From Adiantum capillus-veneris (taxonomy: Eukaryota; Streptophyta; Polypodiopsida; Polypodiales; Pteridaceae), in the NCBI GenBank assembly GCA_014529385.2, contig CM043959.1, forward strand, positions 9,450,809 through 9,514,808: DNA of 64,000 nucleotides, given 5' to 3'. The position numbers were made by a program, and so were the translations under genes. The notes below the pieces were generated by a model, which ran no database searches, was not told the DNA's origin, and worked only from the letters and a program-made list of their open reading frames with translations. This document shows positions 33,722 to 46,147 of the stretch, piece after piece; positions within the stretch are counted from its first letter, which is position 1; every line of letters begins with the position of its first letter.

Positions 33722-35228
33722 CCCCCACTCAAATGAAGGTCCCTAACTGTGGATGAAAAAAGGAAAAACCCACAGCTCTATACATACCCACCGTTGTATT
33801 AAAATATTTTTAATATGCATTTACAATGTTCAAAGAAGCTACATCACTCCTGTTTTATAATGTGCTCTTTCAAGGGTCTTTAACAACCCTATATACAGTT
33901 GAATTGATGCAAATTCTTCAATATCTTTGTGCAACTTGAATATCTTTGAGCCTCTATACACACTGCTTGATGTTGTTGAGCTATATATATGGAGATACCA
34001 TATATAGCTCAACAGATGTGACTTTCATCCTGTAAACAATATCAACTCAAGAAACATATCGAGACGTGAAGATTAGAAATAACCACATCACATTGTCCTT
34101 AGAGACGGTTCGCGAGGCCGTTCTAGAGACGACATAGAAACAAAAGTAACCACGATGCAATCACATATGCAACGACAGAGAAACAAACATAATATCAACA
34201 TAATCACATGTGCACACATATATACAAAGACTACATATAAAAACACGATGACCCTTAGATCTATACTTGCAAGCAGAGAAAATGCATTCCATAACATAAG
34301 GTTGACGAGACGATAAGGCTGACGAGACGATAGATTTTTAGTGGCTGATGAGAAGATAGAGTTCCAGTAGCCAGACGAGACGATAGATGTTCACTTGCCA
34401 AACGAGACGATAGATGTTCACTTGCCAAACGAGACGATAGATTTTTAGCTATGACGATCCGTCAGCATCAATCTTTTACGAGACGACAAAACTTCAATGT
34501 AGCCATAACATAAGTCATCTTGCCATGTCGGAAGGATTCATGTTAGGCATAACATACGGCTTTAACAAGACGAGAAGAAATCCTTTTAGTCTAGACGAAA
34601 ATGTCCAACACCAACAGATAGAAATAGGATATGATAATAATACACCTCCGACAGATATACCTTTAACTTCGTCATGTATAGTCGAATTGAACACGATGTA
34701 AACCTCCGAAATCAAGAGTAAACCATGATCGAATATCACCTCCGATATCAAGAGTATATCTAGATATGACCTTCCACATCAAGAGTATAGCCAAAACCAA
34801 TGTTGGGTACCATCTCCAACATCAAGAGTATAAACAGATCCTTATCTCTGTTGAGCTATAAATAGTATCTCTATATATAGCTCAACAATCTCGTTGTATA
34901 GTCGGATTGAACACAATGTAGACATCCGACATAAGAGTAAACCATGGTCAGGTATCACCTCCGATATCAAGAGTATATTTAGATATGACCTTCCACATCA
35001 AGAGCATAGCCAAAACCAGTGTTGGGTACCATCTTGAACATCAAGAATATAGACGGATCCTTATCTCGCTTAGATGCCTCCTCATAGTTCAAAGTTTTAT
35101 ATCTTTGAAAATCCCATTTGTACATCTTTAAAATCCATCACCTTCTACCTGTCATGTGCCTGTCCGATTGATAACCTCATGTTAATAATATTTTCCCTGA
35201 CTTTTGTTATAAATATGTATGCGAAAGT
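33722..35228. repeat. Noncoding stretch with several tandem repeats and two small palindromes
   Basis: At about 34310-34450 the unit CGAGACGATAGATGTTCACT recurs in tandem with variants. A unit of about 180 bases (TCCGATATCAAGAGTATAT ... AACATCAAGA) occurs at about 34673-34850 and 34897-35075. Between the two copies, and at 33977-34017, are sequences of about 40 bases with ends TGTTGAGCTATA and TATAGCTCAACA that are nearly perfect palindromes. No gene is supported. Confidence 0.7.
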
Positions 35229-35394
35229 TGTTGAGATACATATAGTATCTCTATATATATCACCTTGGTCCTCTCTATATAAATGCATCTCGTGTGATCA
35301 ATAGACACACTTTGGGGTTTGCATATGATGGAGTCGTCTCTCTCTCTTCTCGTCTATCTGCACTCTCTCCTCTCCCATTCAACATGGTATCAGA
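35229..35394 (+). repeat. Short TRIM-like LTR with adjacent primer site
   Basis: 166 bases, starting TGTTGAGATAC and ending CATTCAACA. It is followed at once by TGGTATCAGAG (35395-35405), the initiator tRNA-Met primer site, so this is a 5' LTR. Its very short length fits terminal-repeat retrotransposons in miniature. The matching 3' LTR was not found. Confidence 0.7.
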
Positions 35395-37480
35395 GTTGCA
35401 ACTTCACGCACGGCTCTTAGAACTAGAAAGTAGTCGTGATATGGTTTTGTAAAGAACGGATGTGTAAAAGGACGTCTGAGCCGGCAGCATGGATCAATAC
35501 GAGAAGCATGGACAAAGGTAGTGTGCGCCTCTTTTTGTGCTACAGCGATCGTCAAAGTTGACCCATCAGAAGCGTGGACAAGGGAAGCAAGCAGGAGGGG
35601 ACGTCAGGTCCAAGAAAGCATGCTCTCTAGTGATACTACAAAGATTTTATTCACATCTTTCTGGCCTATGCTATCCTGCTGTGAAGCTTTTATTCATAGT
35701 TTTTTTGTGTACTCCTAATTTCCTATTAAGAAAGCAAAAGAGAGGTCTATTGCTCAGTATTAAAGTATGGCATCTGAGGACAGAGGTGATATCAGCCTAA
35801 TGATGGAGCTTTTATTGACGGGGTGCAATCAAATTCAAGTCGACAAAGAAGGTGGGGGAGATATTAGGAGGCAACATATTGTGCTAAGCCATGCTTCAAA
35901 TCGGCCAATCCATAAGGGTATCAAGATCACATGGTGCCTCGCGATGACTACAACAAATTTGCCTCGCCTAATTGTTGCTCTCTTGCGTCTCAAAGATAAT
36001 TTCCTCGATGGCAGACAGAACTACAACGCGCTTGAGGGTTGAAGAATCATGGGACAATTTCAAATCAATTTCTTCAGAAATCTCACCGGCCAAGCTTCCT
36101 AGGCTCCTGGAATTTCTAGCTAGACCCACTCAACATGGATCAAAGGCAGGTTTCAGTTGATCTTGACCCTGCCCTTTATGGCTTTACTAAAGAAGACCTT
36201 AAACTTGAATTTCTTCTGGGACCTCGAATGGCTCGGATGCATCATCAGATTTAGCAAAGAAACAAGTCAAGATCCGTAAGATCTTGAGATCAAGATTCTA
36301 CAAAATCTGTCTGATTACACTCTCACCATCTCCTGACCAAGTGCGACATGTTTTCCTCATACTACTATGGTTTACTTAAACTTGAACTTCCTTCTTAGGG
36401 CATCGGATCTACTGAACATGATGGTTCATGGCAGTGATATTGCATCTAGAATATGGTCGTAGCCTCCAACCGGATTCATGTGAAGGTGTAGTGAATATAT
36501 AGATATTATGATTGACCATAAGGACGAACCCTCCCACCCCACCCCACCCCTCAAAAATCTTTTCATTACTCATGTCTTGCGGCTTGTTGCAACAAAGAGA
36601 AAATACATAGGACAGTGGATGCTAAGATCTCCACGATCCAAGCGCCTTAGCGTCTTTATTGATCATCATATATGTGTCCTTCTCGTATTCTTCAAAACAT
36701 CTAAAAATAGTTAATACGAGTTTATCAGAGACACAAGGAGTGGAATCCATACGGCTTTGGTTACGAGCTTCATAAGAGGAAGCTCTATAGCATAGTAGTA
36801 TATGGAGTTATTACTAGTAGATGTTCCTAATAATCTATGATAATTCTATGATTACACGGCCTTTGTAAACTCCAAATTAGCTTTCATCTTCTCCTGAAAA
36901 GTTGTAGATCTTAAAAAGAGATAAATTATTAAAATAATTTGTTTTCAATATGCCGTCCTACGAGTGACTTATGCTAGATTTTGTAATAATTATGTCCTCT
37001 CCTTTTCACAAATAGTAACTTTGAATTTCTAAAAGGAGGTGGAATATTTCAAAGTACATGAGTATGAATGTGGAGATTAAGCCTCTTTCAAGATTTTTGA
37101 AGACAGAAATGGAGGGAAAATGAGCATTCTAGGCCGTCATGCCCATTTACATGCCCTTTTGTCCAGTTTGTCTCTCGTTGTATTTTTTCAGTCATACCTA
37201 TATGTAAGGTGCAATGCAGAAAAGCATGATTGTAGCCAATATTGACAACCCATGTCCGCAATAACATACATTGACACTCCGAATATGCCGATGAATGCTA
37301 ATTAAAAATAAAGACTCAAACTCAAACTCAAACTCTGATCCACAACTGAGGGCCATCACTGCTCCACAGCGTCCGATGGTAACCGTGAGAGATGCCTTCT
37401 CTTCCAAATCGATGACTACCACAAGTAGATATCACTAGTTGTGAATATGGGTGCTAGGTGAGCTTAATAAATCACTTGGG
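35395..37480. other. Unassigned stretch after the TRIM-like LTR
   Basis: Begins with a primer site, so at least the first part is retrotransposon interior. Short frames (35767-36042, 36508-36714) show no recognisable motif. An (AAACTC)n patch lies at 37315-37335. Nothing else is supported. Confidence 0.4.
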
Positions 37481-37764
37481 TTTCACCTAGGGTAAAGGGA
37501 GCATATTAAGGACCTATAACAAATTGTCAGGTGCGTTCAATAGGGATACTCAAGAGCAATGCACAACATAAATCTCAGAGAAATCAACTCTCCACACGCC
37601 GAGATCGGCTCTCTTCTCAAGAGTTTCGTGTACAAAATTGAGGGTCCAATTGCACTAGTGGCGCAAGCCAGTTAAAGAACATTGTGCCTACTCACACCTC
37701 TTATTAGATTCTCGAACAAAGGGACTCCATATCAATAAGTCACAATCAACTCCATCGAATAAGG

Positions 37765-37831
<67 letters not shown>

Positions 37832-38572
37832 ATCTATAGGCTACGGCCCCTCAGTCTAGAAACACCTCCTTGTTGGGGCATGCATCTACTCTCTGAAGTG
37901 TTGTTTCTATGCGTAAGCTTACTCCTCTTGTTCCTCTCATTACAACATCACATATGGAAAGAGAAGAACATGCAAGTAATGCGTGAACCCCCTCCCCCGC
38001 TGCCGTCGCCCAAGCATACGGCTGTGATTGGTCCACGTAGAAAAATCTACGCAAAGTGGGACAATCTGAACTTTCTAGTAAGACTGGGGTCCAGTTTATT
38101 TTAATCGACTAAAATCGTAAAATACGGCGTTGAAAAAACCAGGAAATTTACACAAGTTTTAGTGCATATATCGGCAAAAGCTTCAAATTTTGATCTAAAA
38201 AATCGAGAGAATTTGAAGTTTGCCCTTATTTTCTTCGGTTAGGGGTTTTCAACCGAGCCTAAGCATATAGCTACTTTCATAGAAGTTGTTCCCCTAGCAG
38301 AGCAACACGTCTTCTCATGTCTTTGGCTTTTAAACAATTTCTTCAATCCAACTAATCTCCTTCTAGTGAGAGAGTTACGAGAACTTGGTCTTATACTATT
38401 TTAACAACCCCAGACAAAAAAACCCTAAATAGAAAGTACTTGCTATGAGAAATCGGGCCACTTGGGCTTGATCCACTTGGGCTACTAAGTTGTAACATAG
38501 TCGCATAAGCCCATTTAGAGGGCTTCCACTCAGCGGAGGCCTTCTAATTGAGTTTCAAGGGATGTAATAGGA
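37481..38572. repeat. Repeat family R, copy 2
   Basis: Matches 45116-46140 and 50280-51010 in order: CAACATAAATCTCAGAG, CTCAAGAGTTTCGTGTACA, TCGAACAAAGGGACTCCATA, a (CT)n run at 37767-37826, then the AATCGTAAAAT block at 38104. At about 38494 it is interrupted by a small inverted-repeat element, itself split by gypsy B. Confidence 0.6.
37767..37826. repeat. (CT)n microsatellite
   Basis: A CT run of about 60 bases, at the same place in family R as the run at 45766-45843. Confidence 0.95.
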
Positions 38573-39685
38573 CTAGTCTTTGAAGTTCTTAAAGTCGAAA
38601 AGAATGTAGCAGGACATATCTTTCGTTAGCACGATTTGAAAGATTGTTGAATAGTCTATTAAATAGAGCTTATATGAATGAGTTGAGATATTAAGAGAGA
38701 ACATATATTCTTTTTTTAAAATAATACACTAAAGACGGATTTGATAAAGATTAATGAATAACAGATAGTCTGTCTATGAACAGTAAAATTGAGATTTTTA
38801 TTAATATCAATGTTTTATATTTATGTGTTTTAGCTTAAAATGCATGGGTAGACTTAAAATAAGTTGTAAAAGTAGTGGAGACCCAAAAATAGAGGTTTTA
38901 TGAGCCGCGACCTAAAAGTTTCGTTTTTAGCCAAACAAAGACGTTTTTCGCAATTCTGTTCGCATAACTTTGTAGACCAGACCTATTCCCGTCGTTTTGA
39001 GTACCTGGATTGCTCTGTTCTGAGTTCGTTTGTAAGAGTTATGATGAAAACAAACAGAAGACAGCAGCAGTGTAGTGTACACAGGGACAGACAGACATAC
39101 AACATCATACAGTTCTCCTGCTATCAACCAAGAAGTGGATTGTTTCTTCATGGTAGAGTATGGCAATTGAGATTATGAAGGTATATAATTATATTTTTTA
39201 CTTTGATTATCATGTTGAATTGGATGCACGAGTATGTTCTTTTGGCTATTTTGTAGGCGATGCAAAAATCAATGTGTGAAACAGGACTTGTGCAAAGTGT
39301 CATGATAGAAATCTAACCTTTACGGATCGCTTAGCGATCACGTTCTTATATTATTCTCGCAGGTATACTTGGTGCGAAAATCGTGCAGACTTTTTAAGGA
39401 AAAGAAGAATAAAAGCACGACGGGTGGTGCATTTGGGGATCATTCACCGATCTCTTCTTCTGCGAGTGCGAGTGCGAGTGCGAGTGAGAGTGCGAGTGCG
39501 AGTGAGACGCTGCATGCAAGCGAACTGAAGCTCGGGGGTGGTCGGGAGGTTCGAGCTCCGTACAACGAAGTGCGCCAATATTCAATTTCTCCTCTGTTGT
39601 ATCAAAACTCTAGAAAGATTCATCAATACAAAGATCTCTTTCTGTACCTTTTGCTGTCGATCTCTATTATTCAGTTCCCGTGACA
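38573..39685 (+). repeat. Gypsy B 5' LTR
   Basis: Starts TGTAATAGGACTAG and ends TTCCCGTGACA. It is nearly identical to the 3' LTR at 43481-44586. It contains a short GAGTGC hexamer tract at about 39460-39505. Confidence 0.95.
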
Positions 39686-39687
39686 AT

Positions 39688-39699
39688 TGGTATCAGAGC
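39688..39699 (+). promoter_or_regulatory. Primer binding site of gypsy B
   Basis: TGGTATCAGAGC lies two bases after the LTR, initiator tRNA-Met type. Confidence 0.92.
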
Positions 39700-39717
39700 A
39701 AGCGGTTGATTCTGGAC

Positions 39718-40127
39718 ATGGAAGGATTCGAGAGGAGGATGAAGGAGCAAGAAGACTTGATTTGGCGACTATGAGAAGATCTGAAAATTGCAAATTGGGA
39801 GCGTGCTAAGGCTCTGCGGGGCGAAGCAGCACGAGAGCTTGATATCCATGTAGACCTTGATGGCCAACATGAAGGTGAAAACCATGCTAATCCACCTGGA
39901 AACAATAATCATTGTGGTGGCGCTGGGGTACCGCCAAAAGAAACGATGACGATATGGGAGAAGCGACAACCAAATCATTCTTAACGAAGGCTAAGCTTAA
40001 AGAGTTTGATGGCATAAGAAAGATATGCGAAGATTTAGAAGCGTGGATTGAAGAACTCAAAGATTTGGATTATACTTTCAATATTGAGAACACGACCACG
40101 AGACTTTCGAATGCTCGAGCAAGGTGA
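39718..40127 (+). pseudogene. Gypsy B gag remnant
   Basis: Same N-terminal gag fragment as in gypsy A (MEGFERRMKEQEDLIWRL), with the same TGA after the equivalent Leu. A second open piece ends LSNARAR at 40127. No nucleocapsid knuckle or protease follows. Confidence 0.6.
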
Positions 40128-40970
40128 CCGATAAGACAATACGTACCAAGATGGCTCAATTGGAGACTTTTGGCGATGCGTACGATAAAGGTAAGTCATC
40201 TACCCCTTCTTTGTGATGTTTTATGTCTTTGATACGTCCTTTGAAAGCTTCTGTGAGATCGAATTTATGCGTAGAAGTTGAGATTAAAATTTGAATTTCT
40301 TAATTGATTTGGATAGTATTCATTGCTTCTTATCGTGTAAATTGATTGAGAAATTAAACTTGAAATTAAATCGAGAAGTTAAAAGACTTGTGGACTTAAC
40401 TAGTGGTAATAATAGTTCCACGAAAGAGTTAGTAGAAAATTTGTTTTTTTTTCTTTGAAGAGTCGAAATCATAAAGATGATTTCTATAACATAAACATTG
40501 ATATGCATGATGTTATCATTGGTATCAATTAGATCATTGAAAATCATGTTTTGATTGATTGTTAAGAAAGAAAAACATATCTTTAATCATTTGATGATGA
40601 TAAGTCACACTCTTTGTGGAAAGAAAGAGATTCTAAATCTAGTTTTGGTAATGGAATTGATAAGGTGACTTAGATAAGAGTGTGAGACGTTGCTTGTGTT
40701 TGCTTGTGTGAGACGTTGCTTGTGTTTGCTTGTGTGAGACGTTGCTTGTGTTTGCTAATGAGATTAAAGAGAATCTGGGGATAAACATAAAGAGACAAAT
40801 CGAGAATTTATAGAGGATCTCTTACATGAAGTTAAGGATGTGTTCCGGACGATCTTCCTGGTATACCTCCGCCTAGAGCGGTAGACCATGCCATAGATCT
40901 ATGTCCAGGAGCGACACCTTATTCCAGATCTCCATACAGGTTCAATATTGATGAGCTTAAAGAGCTCAAG
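40128..40970. other. Noncoding filler in gypsy B
   Basis: Homologous to 4111-4890 of gypsy A. A segment GTGTGAGACGTTGCTTGTGT occurs three times at 40680-40757 but once in gypsy A. No coding frame is seen. Confidence 0.7.
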
Positions 40971-43440
40971 ATACAACCTAGTGTATCTCCTTGGGGTAGT
41001 TCTGTGTTATTCCAAAAGAAAAAGGATGGTACATATAGGTTATGCATCGACTATAGGGGATTAAACAAAAAAAGACCATTAAGAACAAATATTCTCTTCC
41101 TCACATAGATGAACTGCTTAGTCATTTGAGTGGTGCCACAATATTTTCAAAGGTTGACCTTCGTTCTGGCTACCATCAAATCCGTATCAAGGCCGAGGAC
41201 ATCCCAAAGATTTCTTTTCGTACACGTTATGGACATTATGAATTTAGAGTTCTTGCTTTTGGTTTGACTAATGCACCAACAACTTTCATGTGCTTAATAA
41301 ATAATATTTTTCACCCGTATCTTGAGGACTTCATTCTGGTATTCTTGGATAATATTTTTGTGTATTCTACGAATGAAGAAGATCATGCATTGTACTTAAA
41401 GAAAACATTTGAGGTTTTGCGTGAACATAAATTGTATGCCAAAGTAAGTAAGTATTCTTTTGCAAAGGATTAGATTGTGTATTTGGGAAGAGTGATTTCT
41501 AAAGAGGGGATTCACATTGATCTTGATAAAGTTAAGACTATGTTAGTAAGAGATGTAAGAAGCTTTATGGGTCTAGCACAATATGAGAGAGCACACATTA
41601 AAAATTTCTCTAAGATAGCAAGTCCTTTGACCGAATTGACCAAGAAAGACAAGGGTTTTGTGTGGACTTCTAGCTGTGAGACTGCTTTTGAGACACAAGA
41701 AGGAAGAGTGGTTTCATATGAGTCTAGGAAATTAAGACGACATGAATTGAACTATGCAACACGTGATCTAGAATTGCTTGCTGTTGTTCATGCATTGAAA
41801 CATTGGCGTCATCTTTTGCTTGGTGTCAAATTTGAATTGCGTACTGATCATCAAAGTTTGAAGTATATTTTCACTCAGCCATTGTTAAACAACAGACAAA
41901 GGAGATGGATTGAATTGTTGGCTGAGTATGATTTTGACTTGAAGTATTTGTGTGGGAAAGAAAATAAAGTTGCAAATGCATTGAGTCGTAGGCCCATGTG
42001 TAATTTGTTGACTGTTGTGTGATCCAATTTGGTTGATGAGATACATGCCGAAGTTGAAAATGATTCTTTTTACATGCCTATTTTGAAATTCTTGCGTGAG
42101 AATATTGGTGAGATGTATGAGAACAAATATCACTTGTATAAGGGAAATCTGTATTATTATGACCGCTTGTGTATTCTTGCAAATTCTTCTTTTAAGAGTC
42201 AAATTCTACATGAGTGTCATAACTCACCTTTTTCTGGTCATCCTGGATTGAGTAAGACATATGAAAAGATTAAAAGTTCATTCTTTTGGCCACGTATGAA
42301 ATTCGATGTTAAGAATTATGTGCGTGAATCCTTTCAATGTCAACAAGTTAAAATTGAACATAAGAGGATGCTTGGTGACCTTCAACCCTTAGACATTCCT
42401 TTATAGAAGTGGGAGTCTATATCCATGGACTTTATCATTAGACTTCCTACTACTCGTGGAGGGTATGACTCGATCTTTGTGGTAGTAGATAGACTCACAA
42501 AACAGGCTCACTTCTTTCCTGTAAAAATAACTGATACTACGTTGACCATTGCACACTTGTTTATGAAAGAGATATTTCGTTTGCATGGCATGCCCAAGAG
42601 CATAGTGTCTGACAGAGATTCTAAGTTCACTTTTCATTTCTGGAGAGCGACTTTTGACTCTATAGGTACCCAGTTACGCATGTCTAATGCTTTTCATCCT
42701 CAAACCGATGCGGAAACGGAGAGAGTGAATCGTATTTTAGAAGATATGTTACGAATGTATGTCAATGAAAACCAATCTAATTGGAATGAATATTTGCCTT
42801 TGGTTGAATTTGCATACAACAGTTCATATCATTCATCTATTAGGATGACTCCGTTTGAAGCAATGTATGATTATAACTGTCCCACACCTATAAATTTTCT
42901 TAGCTCGAGGAATAAGGTAGAACTGTCACGTGAGATGCTTGAGAAAATGGATAATGAGTTCGCCAAAATCAGGGGGAATATTAGAGAATCTCAAAAGAGA
43001 CATAAACTGTATTATGACAAGAAACATCGTGTTGTGGAGTATGAAACTAGTGATATGGTTTTCTTAAAGGTCATTCCTGAGAAGTCTCATTTGATTCTTG
43101 GAAAGGATAGAAGATTGTCTCCATGATTTGCTGGGCCATTTAAAATTTTGAAGCGCATTGGTTCATTACCTTACAAATTGGAATTGCCTTCTCATGTTAA
43201 AGTGCATCCTGTATTTTATGTGAGTATGTTCCTAATGTGCATCATGTTTTACAAAACAACTCTAAGTTGAAAGATGACGGACCATTGACTGTAGAACCAG
43301 ACTTAGTACTAGATAGGCGTTTTAAACATCTGAGAAATAGAGACATTGTGGAAGTTTTGGTTAAGTGGCAGAACTATCTAGTAGAGGATGCATCATGGGT
43401 TGATCTTAGTGTTTTGCAAAGAGAATTTTCCTCTCTTTAG
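40971..43440 (+). pseudogene. Gypsy B pol remnant: reverse transcriptase, RNase H, integrase, chromodomain
   Basis: Reverse transcriptase has [10 protein letters not shown], and the catalytic motif again reads FLDN. A deletion removes about 38 bases before [11 protein letters not shown] at 41471 interrupts before the RNase H region, which itself lacks the segment with the first catalytic Asp (CDASGEQLG in gypsy A). The integrase finger (ECHNSPFSGHPG) and core (MDFIIRLP, DRDSKF, QTDAETERVNR) are in a longer open frame (42425-43126). A TGA follows RRLSP, as in gypsy A. The C-terminal chromodomain-like segment is 43237-43440. It is non-functional. Confidence 0.88.
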
Positions 43441-43480
43441 ACCAACTCTGAGGATAGAGTTAATTTTGATAAGGGGAGAA

Positions 43481-44586
43481 TGTAATAGGATTAGTCTTTG
43501 AAGTTCTTAAAGTCGAAAAGAATGTAGCAGGGCATATCTTTCGTTAGCACGATTTGAAAGATTGTTGAATAGTCTATTAAATAGAGCTTATAGGAATGAG
43601 TTGAGATATTAAGAGAGAGCATATATTCTTTTTTTTAAATAATACACTAAAGACGGATTTGATAAAGATTAATGAATAACAGATAGTCTGTCTATGAACA
43701 GTAAAATTGAGATTTTTATTAATATCAATGTTTTATATTTATGTGTTTTAGCTTAAAATGCATGGGTAGGCTTAAAATAAGTTGTAAAAGTAGTGGAGAC
43801 CCAAAAATAGAGGTTTTATGAGTCATGACCTAAAAGTTACGTTTTTAGCCAAACAAAGACGTTTTTCGCAATCCTGTTCACGTTGCTTTGTAGACCAGAC
43901 CTATTCCCGTCATTTTGAGTACCTGGATTGCTCTGTTCTGAGTTCGTTTGTAAGAGTTATGATGAAAACAAACAGAAGACAGCAGCAGTGTAGTGTACAC
44001 AGGGACAGACAGACATACAACATCATACAGTTCTCCCTGCTATCAACCAAGAAGTGGATTGTTTCTTCATGGTAGAGTATGGCAATTGAGATTATGAAGG
44101 TATATAATTATATTTTTTACTTTGATTATCATGTTGAATTGGTTGCACGAGTATGTTCTTTTGGCTATTTTGTAGGCGATGCAAAAATCAATGTGTGAAA
44201 CAGAACTTGTGCCAAGTGTCATGATAGAAATCTAACCTTTACGGATCGCTTAGCGATCACGTTCTTATATTATTCTCGCACGTATACTTGGTGCAAAAAT
44301 CGTGCAGGCTTTTCGAGGAAAAGAAGAATAAAAGCACAACGGGTGGTGCGTTTGGGGATCATTCACCGTTCTCTTCTTCTGCGAGTGCGAGTGCGAGTGC
44401 AAGTGAGACACTGCATGCAAGCGAACTGAAGCTCGGGGGTGGTCGGGAGGTTCGAGCTCCGTACAACGGAGTGCGCCCATATTCAATTGCTCCTCTGTTG
44501 TATCAAAACTCTACAAAGATTCATCAATACAAAGATCTCTTTCTGTACCTTTTGTTGTCGATCTCTATTATTTGGTTCCCGTGACA
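43481..44586 (+). repeat. Gypsy B 3' LTR
   Basis: 1106 bases; pairs with 38573-39685 and is preceded by the polypurine tract. Confidence 0.95.
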
Positions 44587-45468
44587 AGGGAGGATAGTTT
44601 TGAAACTTGGCAAAGATTTCCTTCACACAATGAGTTAAAGAGAGTTTGATCAAAGGAATCCTTAGAGGTACGGAGGGCGTTCCTTTTCTTTAACTTTTGC
44701 CATTTAAGGAACGTTAAAGAGTGCCAAATAAAGTGTATACCCTTAGCTCAAAATAGAGTACTTACCTATACATATCAAATTCATTCATCGCTTGAGTTTT
44801 GAAGCTTACTTTTAAAGAGAGCGCGTGAAGGTGAGGCCTAAATTTAAGGGATAAGTTTGCAAAAGTTATGAGAGTTTCGTGAAACTCAACGTGTAGAGGC
44901 CCTCTTAGCTATGCGACAATCTCGACCTCATAGTGACAACACTAGTAGCGCAATATAGGTTCAATGCCCCTTGTATCAGAATACACATGAGCTTTACTGT
45001 GTAGACTCAGAATATTCATACACATGTTGAGAATGACCTTGCAAATACATTCACAGATTATCGCTAATTATGACCTTGAATAGACGTTCACAGATTATTC
45101 AAGCGTGGAGGGACGCGTTCATGCGCAACATAAATCTCAGAGCGATCGACACTCCATAGGCCAAGATTGCCTCTATTCTCAAGAGTTTCGTGTACAAAAT
45201 TGTGGGTCCAATTGCACAAGTGGACATGGCCACTTCAAGAACGCAATGCTGTTAATGTGTTCTCCTCAGGACTAAAGAACACGGGGTCTTAAATGACCCA
45301 CCAACCATGGGATCCATGGAGGAGAAGTGCACGCACAAAAGCAGAGGCGTCGAGAGTTGTCAGATTTTCAAAAAGTAAACTCGGACACATTTTATAAACT
45401 CAGACATCCAATGTGTAAACTCAAACAAGCATAAATACATGTGAACCCATACACATTTCAACAAAATG

Positions 45469-45540
45469 CATACGCACGCTTGGTTAGCTCATTGGGCTTC
45501 CACACCACCCATCCAAGTTCGAGTCCCCGGCTCTGCACCC
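45469..45540 (+). ncRNA. tRNA-like / SINE-type segment
   Basis: TGGTTAGCTCATTGGG (A-box-like) and AGTTCGAGTCCCC (B-box-like) are spaced as in a tRNA gene. The arms do not pair as a full tRNA acceptor stem, so I read it as a tRNA-derived SINE head or relic. A second copy is at 50103-50175 within the same repeat context. Confidence 0.5.
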
Positions 45541-45762
45541 ACTGCCCGAATTTTTGTTGACATCCAATCTCCTCTAGATCACAGCCCTCAATCGTGTGCC
45601 ATCGATCCGATGATGACTGAGGGGTCATTTAAGACCCTTGGCTATTTAGTCACGAGGGTCTTCTCTCCCTACTTGCACCTCTTATTAGAGTCTCGAACAA
45701 AGGGACTCCATATCAATGGGTCACAATCAACTCCTCTAAGGTCGAGGTAACCGTCGCATTAG

Positions 45763-45765
<3 letters not shown>

Positions 45766-45843
<78 letters not shown>
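45766..45843. repeat. (CT)n microsatellite
   Basis: A CT run of about 78 bases in family R. Confidence 0.96.
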
Positions 45844-45845
<2 letters not shown>

Positions 45846-46147
45846 GCCTCACTTTTCATAAAAGCTATAGGCTACGTCCATCCCCCCCCCCCCCTCCCCC
45901 ATCCCCCCCGCCGACTGAAATCGTAAAATCTAGCCTTCAATAAGATCGGTAAATTTAGACAAGTTTAAGTGCAAATACCGGCAAAAGCTTCGAATTTTGA
46001 CCTTAAAACCAGGAGAATTTCAATTTTACCTTGATTTATTTCGGTTAGGGTTTTTCGACCAAGCCTAAGCGTGTAGCTACTTTTATGGAAGTTGTTTCTC
46101 TAGCAGAGCAACAAGTCTTCTCATGTCTTTGGCTTTAAAACAATTTC

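Larger units (their letters stand above)
38573..44586 (+). mobile_element. Gypsy element B (Ty3/gypsy chromovirus, defective)
   Basis: A 6014-base element with LTRs 38573-39685 (1113) and 43481-44586 (1106) and target duplication AGGGA at 38568-38572 and 44587-44591. Primer site TGGTATCAGAGC is at 39688-39699 and the polypurine tract AAGGGGAGAA at 43471-43480. It belongs to the same family as gypsy A and shares its coding lesions and noncoding filler, but has its own deletions. Confidence 0.97.
38494..44921. mobile_element. MITE-like inverted-repeat element in family R, split by gypsy B
   Basis: With gypsy B removed, a unit of about 410 bases remains, with imperfect terminal inverted repeats. 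The left is GTCGCATAAGCCCATTTAG and on, and the right, reverse complemented, is GTCGCATAGCTAAGAGGGCC. The sequence TTGAGTTTCA is present inside both arms. R copies at about 33300 and 51015 lack the insert. The target duplication could not be fixed. Confidence 0.4.
44922..46147. repeat. Repeat family R, copy 3, left block
   Basis: Contains CGACCTCATAGTGACAACAC (about 44927), CAACATAAATCTCAGAG (45128), a tRNA-like segment (45469-45540), a (CT)n run and the CGACTGAAATCG block (45909). The part 45270-46140 recurs at 49862-50860, so the two could be long terminal repeats around 46148-49861. I could not find TG...CA ends or a primer site to prove it. A C-rich patch is at 45884-45908. Confidence 0.5.

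Noticed and set aside
45469-45540. Functional tRNA gene
   Set aside because: A- and B-box-like sequences are present, but the acceptor and anticodon stems do not pair properly and the unit recurs inside a larger repeat. SINE or relic is more likely.
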